From JACVCJ01 sp052437175 (lineage in GTDB: Bacteria; Bacteroidota; Bacteroidia; CAIKAF01), in NCBI GenBank assembly GCA_052437175.1, contig JBQVOK010000006.1, positions 124,001 to 188,000 on the forward strand: a stretch of 64,000 bases of DNA, in the 5' to 3' direction. The position numbers and the translations under genes were made by a program. The notes beneath the pieces are model-generated. The model was not told where the DNA came from and did not search any database. It saw nothing but the letters and a program-made list of their open reading frames with translations. Shown in pieces: positions 42,352 through 49,038 of the stretch (position 1 is the stretch's first letter; the number at the start of each line of letters is the position of its first letter).

Positions 42352-42382
42352 ACCGGGTTTGCACAGAGCAGGCCCGGTTTTT
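42352..42382 (+). terminator. Terminator after the poly-Ser protein gene
   Basis: ACCGGG / CCCGGT stem with a 15-nt loop and TTTTT tail, 47 bp after the stop codon. Confidence 0.65.
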
Positions 42383-42387
42383 GGCAT

Positions 42388-42415
42388 AAAAAAAGCGCCT
42401 CCGTCCGGAAGCGCT
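42388..42415 (-). terminator. Terminator after the ABC-F gene
   Basis: Minus strand AGCGC-TCCG / CGGA-GCGCT stem with one mismatch, 2-nt loop, TTTTTTT tail, 32 bp after the stop codon at 42448. Back to back with the plus-strand terminator. Confidence 0.88.
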
Positions 42416-42447
42416 CTATATAGTATACGTAAGATCTGTCTGTGGGG

Positions 42448-44073
42448 TTACACGCCCGCTTTCTGGTACATCTGCTCGCGCAGTTCCTTGATGCGCGGGT
42501 CCACGATGTATTCGTCGTAGGTCATTTCCTTGTCGATAATGCCCGAGGGTGTAAGCTCGATGATGCGGTTGGCCACGGAGTTCATGAACTCATGGTCATG
42601 CGTGGTGAACAGCAGGGTGCCTTCAAACTCCTTGAGGCTGTTGTTGAAGGCCGTGATGCTTTCCAGGTCCAGGTGGTTCACCGGCTCGTCCAGCATCAGG
42701 AAATTGGCGTTCTGCAGCATCATACGGCTGATCATACAACGCACTTTTTCGCCCCCGGAGAGTACATTCGATTTTTTGAGCGATTCTTCACCGGAGAAAA
42801 GCATACGGCCCAGGAACCCGCGGATATAGGTCTCGTCTTTTTCCACGGAGTACTGGCGCAGCCAATCGATGAGGTTATAATCGTTGCTGAAGTATCTACT
42901 GTTGTCCAGCGGCAGGTAGGCCGTGGTAATGGTAACACCGAAGCTGAAGCTGCCATTGTCGGCCTCTATTTCTTTGTTCAGGATCTCGAACAGGGTAGTA
43001 ACGGCCAGGGCTTCTTTGGAAATAAAGCCGATCTTGTCGCCCTTGCGTACGTTAAAACTGATATTGCTGAAAATGGTCTCTCCGTTCACGGATTTGCCCA
43101 GGTTCTCTACATGCAGCAGCTGATCGCCGGCCTCGCGCTCGGGTTTGAAGAAGATGTGCGGGTAACGGCGGTTACTGGGGCGTATATCCTCTACATTGAT
43201 CTTATCGAGCAGTTTTTTACGGCTGGTGGCCTGGCGGCTCTTACTGGCATTGGCCGAGAAACGCGCAATGAACTCCATGAGCTCCTTGCGTTTGTCCTCC
43301 GCTTTCTTGTTCTGCTGCGAACGCTGACGGGCGGCAAGCTGCGAAGATTCGTACCAGAAGGTATAGTTACCGGTGTACATCTGGATCTTACCGAAGTCGA
43401 TATCCACGATATTGGTACATACGGTGTCCAGGAAGTGACGGTCGTGCGATACCACGATCACGGTGTTGGGGAAATCGATAATAAAGTCTTCGAGCCACAT
43501 TACGGTCTCCACGTCCAGGTCGTTCGTAGGCTCGTCGAGCAGCAGGATGTCGGGGTTACCGAAAAGGGCCTGTGCCAGCAGCACGCGTACCTTTTCGTTA
43601 CCCGAAATATCTTTCATCAGTTTGTAGTGACTGTCTTCTTTAACGCCCAGACCACTGAGCAGGGTAGCGGCATCATTTTCCGCGTTCCAGCCTTCCATTT
43701 CGGCAAATTCGGCTTCGAGTTCCGCCGCGCGGATACCATCTTCATCCGAAAAATCGGGTTTAGCGTAAATGGCATCTTTTTCTTTCATGATGCCGTAGAG
43801 TTTTTTATGGCCCATGATCACGGTATCGATCACCGTAAAATCGTCGAACTCATAGTGGTTCTGTTTCAGCACGGCCATGCGGGCCCCGGGCAGTATGGAC
43901 ACATTGCCCGTAGTGCTTTCAATTTCGCCGGAAAGGATCTTCAGGAAGGTCGATTTGCCGGCGCCGTTGGCACCGATCACCCCGTAACAGTTACCGGGGG
44001 TAAAGTTCAGGTTCACGTCTTCGAATAAGATACGCTTTCCGTAGCGCAGTTCCAGGTTGCTGACCGTTATCAT
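42448..44073 (-). CDS. ABC-F family ATPase (YbiT-like) with degenerate second nucleotide site
   Basis: 541 residues, two ABC domains joined by a charged linker, no membrane part; ABC-F proteins act on the ribosome during translation. First domain: Walker A GANGAGKST (34-42), signature SGNEKVRV (157-164, canonical is SGGEK/Q), Walker B LLLDEPTNDLD and SHDRHFLD. Second domain: the Walker A place reads GFISKEALAVTTLFEIL (349-365) with no GxxGxGK, while its signature LSGGEK (438-443) and Walker B LMLDEPVNHLDLES are intact. The size and ITTAYLPLDNSRYF segment fit the YbiT-type group of Bacteroidota. Regulated from an exact TAnnTTTG box at 44101-44108. Confidence 0.9.
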   Translation of the reverse strand: MITVSNLELRYGKRILFEDVNLNFTPGNCYGVIGANGAGKSTFLKILSGEIESTTGNVSILPGARMAVLKQNHYEFDDFTVIDTVIMGHKKLYGIMKEKDAIYAKPDFSDEDGIRAAELEAEFAEMEGWNAENDAATLLSGLGVKEDSHYKLMKDISGNEKVRVLLAQALFGNPDILLLDEPTNDLDVETVMWLEDFIIDFPNTVIVVSHDRHFLDTVCTNIVDIDFGKIQMYTGNYTFWYESSQLAARQRSQQNKKAEDKRKELMEFIARFSANASKSRQATSRKKLLDKINVEDIRPSNRRYPHIFFKPEREAGDQLLHVENLGKSVNGETIFSNISFNVRKGDKIGFISKEALAVTTLFEILNKEIEADNGSFSFGVTITTAYLPLDNSRYFSNDYNLIDWLRQYSVEKDETYIRGFLGRMLFSGEESLKKSNVLSGGEKVRCMISRMMLQNANFLMLDEPVNHLDLESITAFNNSLKEFEGTLLFTTHDHEFMNSVANRIIELTPSGIIDKEMTYDEYIVDPRIKELREQMYQKAGV

Positions 44074-44100
44074 GTATTAAAAAGATTCGATTTGAGGGTG

Positions 44101-44108
44101 CAAAGGTA
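44101..44108 (-). promoter_or_regulatory. -7 box of the ABC-F gene
   Basis: TACCTTTG on the minus strand, exact TAnnTTTG, 27 bp before the ATG. A TTG lies 12 bp upstream, shorter than the usual spacing. Confidence 0.55.
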
Positions 44109-44223
44109 CGAATTTTTCTGCAATCTTTCGTATTATCTTACGGGGCGCCCGCTTTGGGGTTTATTAACATTTCACGTTGCATATTCTGTGCCCTTCCGGC
44201 GTTATTTTCCTTCCCAGGCCTTC

Positions 44224-44231
44224 TATTTTTG
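44224..44231 (+). promoter_or_regulatory. -7 box of ftsK
   Basis: TATTTTTG, exact TAnnTTTG, 42 bp before the ftsK ATG; TTTTCC about 17 bp upstream is a weak -33. Confidence 0.55.
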
Positions 44232-44235
44232 TAAG

Positions 44236-44255
44236 CGCTAATCTGTGCATTAGCG
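44236..44255 (+). promoter_or_regulatory. Inverted repeat in the ftsK leader
   Basis: CGCTAAT and ATTAGCG form a perfect 7-bp inverted repeat with a 6-bp spacer, starting 4 bp after the -7 box, i.e. at the expected transcription start. Could be an operator or a hairpin at the very 5' end of the mRNA. Confidence 0.5.
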
Positions 44256-44273
44256 GATCGAACGACAAGAAAC

Positions 44274-47030
44274 ATGGCAAAACAGAATACATACAGGAAC
44301 AAATCCAAAGAAAAGGAAGAGGAGAAGCCCGCCCCGAAATCCGCAGCCAAGAGCGCATCCAAAAGTAAAAAAGAGTCGAAACCGAAAAAGGATTCTGCCC
44401 TGCGCAAAACCCTGCGCGACGAACGTACCTGGAAGATCAGCGGCCTGCTGCTGGTGGCTCTTTCGCTGTTCCTGGCCGTATCCTTCCTGTCTTTCTATTT
44501 TACGCATACCTACGATCAGAGCTTTACCCAGGGCGATGCCGAAGGGCCGGTGAAGAACTGGGCCGGTAAAGCGGGCGCACTGGTGTCGTACTACGCCGTT
44601 ATGCACCTGGGACTGGGAGCTTTTATCCTGGTTCCGCTGGCCTTTTTTACGGGCCTCAACCTGCTCACGGGTACGCGCTATATCAGTCAGCCCAAACTGC
44701 TGGTGATGTCGCTCGGCGGCTACGTATGGCTCAGTACACTGCTGGCCGCCATGATCCCCGACGGCAGCGCCTTTGACGTACTGCACGGTAAATTCGGCTG
44801 GGGCATGGAAGAGCTCATTTCCGGCTGGATAGGCCGCCTGGGCCTGTGGATGGCCCTGATCATCAGCATCGGTATCTATGCCATTATTGCCTTTAATATG
44901 TCCTTCGGTTTTGTAAATACCTTCTGGGAAAAATGGAAACCCAAAGGCCGCAGTAAACCCGAACCCGAAGAAGAAGCGGAACTTACGGAAGAAGAACGTA
45001 TGGCCGAAGCCGCACAGATGGCCGCCAATATGTTTGCCCCGCATAAAAAGAAGGACGATTTTGTGCCTTTTGAACCTTCGGTAGAAGAAGATCCCTTTGT
45101 GGTGGAAGAGAACGAAAGATCGTCCAATGCAGAAAAAGTACAGGCCTTTGCCGATGAACTGATCGCCGAACAGGAAGAGGAAACTGCCGTAGAAGAAGAG
45201 CCCGGCTTTTCGAAGCATGTGGAAGAAGTGCTGGACGAAGCCGGGGAGCAGGACATCGCCCCGGAACCGTTCGTACCGCCGATCATACCGCCCGTTACCG
45301 AAATACCGCCCGTGATCGCGCACACGGTATCCGAAATACTGCCCGAAGCCGAAAAGCCTGCCACGGAAGAGTTTGTGTTCGATCTGCCGAAGACCGAAAC
45401 CAAACCGCTTACACCCAAAACAACGGAAGAACCGGCCTTTACCATTGAACAGGCGGTAGAAGAGGAGCAGGTGGCCGAAGTGAACCCTATCGATCCGCAG
45501 ACCCACGGCGATATTTCGCTCGATCCGTTTGATCCTACACTGGACCTGCCGCACTTCCGCATGCCGGAGGCCGAAATACTGCAGGAACACGGCAGTGGCG
45601 GCATCCGCATCAATAAAGAAGAGCTGGAGGCCAATAAAGACCGTATTGTAGGCACCCTGAACAACTACAATATCCAGATCGATCAGATCAAGGCCACCGT
45701 AGGCCCTACCGTTACCCTGTACGAAATTGTACCGGCCCCGGGCGTACGCATCAGCAAGATCAAGAACCTGGAAGACGATATTGCCCTTAGTCTTGCCGCG
45801 CTGGGTATACGCATCATTGCGCCCATACCGGGCAAGGGTACCATCGGTATCGAAGTGCCCAACCAGACGCCCGAAGTGGTGAGCATGCGCAGTGTGATCA
45901 CCTCGGAGAAATTCGCCAAATCGCAGTACGACCTGCCCATCGGGCTGGGTAAGACCATCAGCAACGAGACCTATGTAGCCGACCTGGCCAAAATGCCGCA
46001 CCTGCTTATGGCCGGAGCCACGGGGCAGGGTAAATCGGTGGGACTGAACGCTATACTGGTATCGCTGTTGTACATGAAACACCCTTCGCAGCTTAAGTTT
46101 GTACTGGTAGACCCTAAAAAGGTGGAGCTGACGCTGTTCAACAAGATCGAACGCCACTACCTGGCCAAGCTGCCGGGCGAAGAAGAGGCCATCATAACCA
46201 ATACCCAGAAGGTGATCAATACGCTGAATTCGCTCTGTATCGAGATGGACCAGCGTTACGAACTGCTCAAGGACGCCGGCGTGCGTAACATCAAGGAATA
46301 CAATCCCAAGTTCCAGGCCCGCCGCCTCAATCCCAACAAGGGACACCGCTACCTGCCCTATATTGTACTGGTGGTAGACGAATTTGCCGACCTGATCATG
46401 ACGGCCGGTAAAGAGGTGGAACTGCCCATTGCGCGCCTGGCGCAGCTGGCCCGTGCCATTGGTATACACCTCATTATTGCCACACAGCGTCCTTCGGTGA
46501 ACATCATTACGGGTACCATCAAGGCCAACTTCCCGGCACGTATCGCATTCCGCGTATCGTCCAAGGTAGACAGCCGTACCATTCTCGATTCCGGCGGTGC
46601 CGAGCAGCTCATCGGCCGCGGGGATATGCTGCTTTCCCTGGGCAGCGACCTCATACGTCTGCAGTGTGCCTTTGTGGATACGCCCGAGGTGGATACGCTT
46701 ACCGAGTTCATCGGCGATCAGCGCGGGTACCCCTCGGCTTTTGAACTGCCCGAATATTACGGCGAAGAAAATTCCGGCGGCAATGCCGAGTTCTCTGTGA
46801 ACGATAAGGATGCCCTGTTCGAAGATGCGGCACGGATCATTGTTTCTACCCAGCAGGGAAGTACATCGATGTTGCAGAGAAGGTTAAAATTAGGTTATAA
46901 CCGGGCGGGCCGCCTGATGGACCAATTGGAGGCAGCCGGCATTGTAGGCCCGAATGAGGGCAGTAAACCCCGTCAGGTGCTTATTCCGGATGAAGTAAGT
47001 TTGGAACACTTTTTGGATACGTTGAAGTAA
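44274..47030 (+). CDS. ftsK: DNA translocase FtsK
   Basis: Septum-bound motor that moves chromosome ends during division. 918 residues: Lys-rich N-terminus; four membrane helices (about 55-215); an acidic Glu/Pro-rich linker (about 225-430); alpha/beta motor domain with Walker A GATGQGKSVGLN (about 580-591), IVLVVDEFADLIM as Walker B and IATQRPSVNIITG; and the C-terminal winged-helix gamma domain (about 845-918, LFEDAARIIVSTQQGSTSML ... YNRAGRLMDQLEAAGIVG) that reads polar chromosomal sequences. Followed 38 bp later by a LolA-like gene, the same order as in E. coli. Full length and all parts present. Confidence 0.97.
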   Translation: MAKQNTYRNKSKEKEEEKPAPKSAAKSASKSKKESKPKKDSALRKTLRDERTWKISGLLLVALSLFLAVSFLSFYFTHTYDQSFTQGDAEGPVKNWAGKAGALVSYYAVMHLGLGAFILVPLAFFTGLNLLTGTRYISQPKLLVMSLGGYVWLSTLLAAMIPDGSAFDVLHGKFGWGMEELISGWIGRLGLWMALIISIGIYAIIAFNMSFGFVNTFWEKWKPKGRSKPEPEEEAELTEEERMAEAAQMAANMFAPHKKKDDFVPFEPSVEEDPFVVEENERSSNAEKVQAFADELIAEQEEETAVEEEPGFSKHVEEVLDEAGEQDIAPEPFVPPIIPPVTEIPPVIAHTVSEILPEAEKPATEEFVFDLPKTETKPLTPKTTEEPAFTIEQAVEEEQVAEVNPIDPQTHGDISLDPFDPTLDLPHFRMPEAEILQEHGSGGIRINKEELEANKDRIVGTLNNYNIQIDQIKATVGPTVTLYEIVPAPGVRISKIKNLEDDIALSLAALGIRIIAPIPGKGTIGIEVPNQTPEVVSMRSVITSEKFAKSQYDLPIGLGKTISNETYVADLAKMPHLLMAGATGQGKSVGLNAILVSLLYMKHPSQLKFVLVDPKKVELTLFNKIERHYLAKLPGEEEAIITNTQKVINTLNSLCIEMDQRYELLKDAGVRNIKEYNPKFQARRLNPNKGHRYLPYIVLVVDEFADLIMTAGKEVELPIARLAQLARAIGIHLIIATQRPSVNIITGTIKANFPARIAFRVSSKVDSRTILDSGGAEQLIGRGDMLLSLGSDLIRLQCAFVDTPEVDTLTEFIGDQRGYPSAFELPEYYGEENSGGNAEFSVNDKDALFEDAARIIVSTQQGSTSMLQRRLKLGYNRAGRLMDQLEAAGIVGPNEGSKPRQVLIPDEVSLEHFLDTLK

Positions 47031-47068
47031 TTGCTCAATTTTGTCGAACTTAATTCATGTCAATAACT

Positions 47069-47713
47069 ATGAAAACATTCGTCTTCAGTCTTATGCTCGC
47101 TTTTACAGCCCTGCTTTCTGTTAACGCCCAGGTTGATCCCAAGGCCAAAGCCGTGCTCGATAAGGTAAGCGCAAAAGTTAAAGGCTATACATCGTATAAG
47201 GTATCATTCTCTTACGAGCTTACGATGCCCAACTCCAAAACTCCCCAGAAAAAAGAAGGAGATCTCACCGTAAAAGGCGATAAATACTACCTGAGTTTTG
47301 CCGGACAGGAAGTTTTCTGCGACGGCAAGAACATTACCACCTACAATAAAGCCAATAACGAGGCCAATGTAGAAAGTACCGACGACCAGGAAGAGGATGC
47401 CATTACGCCTACCACCATTCTTACCCTGCACGAGAAAGGCTTTAAACAGAAATGGGTAAAAGAAGAGACCACAGGCGGTAAAAAACTCACCGTGATCGAT
47501 CTGTACCCGCTGGAGCCCAAGAAAAAGGACTTTACCATCGTTACGATCTATATCGACGAAGCCGCTGCTACCGTAAAAAAAGCTGTAGTAAAAGGCCGTA
47601 ACGGAAGTACGTATACCTACACGGTAAAATTGCTCACCCCGAACGTGTCTGTAACGGATGGCACCTTTACCTTTGATAAAACAAAATTCCCCGGTGTGAA
47701 AGTGATTAAGTAA
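47069..47713 (+). CDS. LolA-like outer-membrane lipoprotein carrier protein
   Basis: 214 residues from MKTFVFSLMLAF (an ATG four codons upstream is also possible); signal peptide ends near VNAQ. LolA fold features: KAKAVLDKVSAKVKGYTSYKVSFSY at the start, GDLTVKGDKYYLSFAGQEVFCDGKNITTYN, and ending DGTFTFDKTKFPGVKVI, the usual family C-terminus. Predicted to ferry lipoproteins across the periplasm. ftsK-lolA order supports the call. Divergent from proteobacterial LolA, as normal in Bacteroidota. Confidence 0.87.
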   Translation: MKTFVFSLMLAFTALLSVNAQVDPKAKAVLDKVSAKVKGYTSYKVSFSYELTMPNSKTPQKKEGDLTVKGDKYYLSFAGQEVFCDGKNITTYNKANNEANVESTDDQEEDAITPTTILTLHEKGFKQKWVKEETTGGKKLTVIDLYPLEPKKKDFTIVTIYIDEAAATVKKAVVKGRNGSTYTYTVKLLTPNVSVTDGTFTFDKTKFPGVKVIK

Positions 47714-47730
47714 ATACCGGAACGTATAGT

Positions 47731-47763
47731 AAAAAAACGCAGCTGGCCGGCTGCGTTTTTTTT
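47731..47763 (+). terminator. Terminator of the ftsK-lolA unit
   Basis: ACGCAGC / GCTGCGT perfect 7-bp stem, 6-nt loop, TTTTTTTT tail, 24 bp after the lolA stop codon. Confidence 0.92.
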
Positions 47764-47765
47764 AT

Positions 47766-47820
47766 GCTTGTAGCCGACAGCTTATAGCCTGCATTGTCTG
47801 TCAGCTATAAGCTATAAGCT
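47766..47820. repeat. Intergenic palindromic repeat, copy B
   Basis: AGCTTATAGC (47779-47788) pairs perfectly with GCTATAAGCT, which occurs twice in overlapping tandem (47804-47813 and 47811-47820). Flanking TAGCCGACAG resembles CAGCCGATAG in copy A. Directly follows the lolA terminator. Confidence 0.8.
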
Positions 47821-47859
47821 GAAATTTCATATCTTTATACAGACGAACAACCTCTGTGT

Positions 47860-48324
47860 ATGAAGGATTCCATCCTGAAACTGTCCCTGAGCCTGGTACT
47901 GATGTCGGTACTGGTGCTGGTTCTTTTCGGAAGCATGGCCTTTCTTATCTACGATCACAGTAAACCACATGCCGGCATGGCTCAATGCGGGGTGCCTGAC
48001 CCCGTAACGCCTGAAGCATCCGTTTTTTCGGCGGGAGAGGAGTTGTTCAATACCCATTGTGCCCGCTGTCATTTTATGCAGGATAAGCCCCTGGTAGGCC
48101 CCGGACTGCTGGGTATTACCGAACGGGGTGTAAGCAAAGCCTGGCTGGCGGATTACCTGCGCGATGAACCCCTGCTTTATGCCTCCGGCGATACCCTGGC
48201 TGCAGCCGCAAGGAAACGCGCCGGTAAAACAGCGATGGACCATTATCCCTTTGTATTTACCCAAGCCGAAATGGAGGCCCTGTATACGTACCTGCAGACC
48301 GAAACCGGTATTCGTTATGACTAA
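47860..48324 (+). CDS. Membrane-anchored c-type cytochrome (154 aa)
   Basis: N-terminal membrane anchor (LSLSLVLMSVLVLVLFGSMAFLIY, about 8-31) and one cytochrome c domain: haem motif CARCH (67-71) in FNTHCARCHFMQDKPLVGPGL, then KAWLADYLRD and a C-terminal AMDHYPFVFTQAEMEALYTYL, where AMDHYPF supplies the probable axial Met. Faces the periplasm; electron carrier. Followed 15 bp later by a DUF2306-like membrane protein. Partner oxidase or reductase is not in the window. Confidence 0.9.
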   Translation: MKDSILKLSLSLVLMSVLVLVLFGSMAFLIYDHSKPHAGMAQCGVPDPVTPEASVFSAGEELFNTHCARCHFMQDKPLVGPGLLGITERGVSKAWLADYLRDEPLLYASGDTLAAAARKRAGKTAMDHYPFVFTQAEMEALYTYLQTETGIRYD

Positions 48325-48339
48325 ACTATCCGATTCCCT

Positions 48340-48987
48340 ATGACTATTTCCCGCGAAACCATAAGCCTGCTGCATGCTGGTGCCGGTATACTGATAGCCC
48401 TTACCGGGCTTTTGCAGTTCGTACTGCGCAAAGGCGGTAAACTGCACCATGTACTGGGGCATATCTATTTCTGGAGCTGGGCCGTTGTGGTAAGCACCGG
48501 CATTTACCTGGGCAGTCTGCTCATTGGTTTCCTGGGGCTGCTGGGCTGGTATATGGCTGCCACGGCCTATGTTTTTGGCATACGCCGCCGCAATGGTTCC
48601 ACCACCGTGCTTAAGATCATGATCCTGCTGGCCCTGCTCATTGCCCTGTTCACCCTGGGCTGGGGCATCTACCTCATGATACGGGGAGCGATGCTGTTCG
48701 GTACGGTGGCTTTCTTTTTCGGTGTGGTGTTCCTGCTCAATATCCGTATGGACATACTGGAATACATAATGGGCCGGCTGCTGCGCCGTACCTCCTCTTC
48801 GCCGCTGCACTGGCTGTTTGAACACTACGGGCGCATGTTCATCTCCTACATCGCCGCTATGACGGCCTTTACCGTGATCCAGGAAATATTTCCCCTCAGC
48901 ATCCTCAACTGGCTGCTGCCCACCTTTATCGGCGTAGCCGCGCTTATCGGGATGAACCGGTATTATTATAAGAAATATAGTGTATAG
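48340..48987 (+). CDS. DUF2306-like integral membrane protein (215 aa)
   Basis: Six or seven membrane helices. GAGILIALTGLLQFVLRKGG and LHHVLGHIYFWSWAVVVSTG (conserved His pairs on helix ends) and, later, HWLFEHYGRMFISYIAAMTAF match DUF2306 proteins, membrane proteins of unknown function with conserved histidines that might bind haem. Same strand and 15 bp after the cytochrome gene, so a joint redox role is plausible but unproven. The stop codon TAG lies inside the left arm of palindrome copy C. Confidence 0.75.
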   Translation: MTISRETISLLHAGAGILIALTGLLQFVLRKGGKLHHVLGHIYFWSWAVVVSTGIYLGSLLIGFLGLLGWYMAATAYVFGIRRRNGSTTVLKIMILLALLIALFTLGWGIYLMIRGAMLFGTVAFFFGVVFLLNIRMDILEYIMGRLLRRTSSSPLHWLFEHYGRMFISYIAAMTAFTVIQEIFPLSILNWLLPTFIGVAALIGMNRYYYKKYSV

Positions 48988-49038
48988 CTGATAGCTCATT
49001 AGCCGGCTGTCGACTATAAGCTCATAGCTGTGAGCTAT
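48984..49038. repeat. Intergenic palindromic repeat, copy C
   Basis: ATAGCTCA (48992-48998 region) and TGAGCTAT (49031-49038) are inverted copies; between them lie AGCCGGCT and CTATAAGCTCATAG words like copies A and B. It supplies the TAG stop codons of both converging genes (48985-48987 plus strand, 49037-49035 minus strand). Confidence 0.75.

Noticed and set aside
44250..46469. 739-codon open frame antisense to ftsK
   Set aside because: Complement of an unmistakable ftsK; composition rich in F, H, G, Q and Y typical of antisense frames here.
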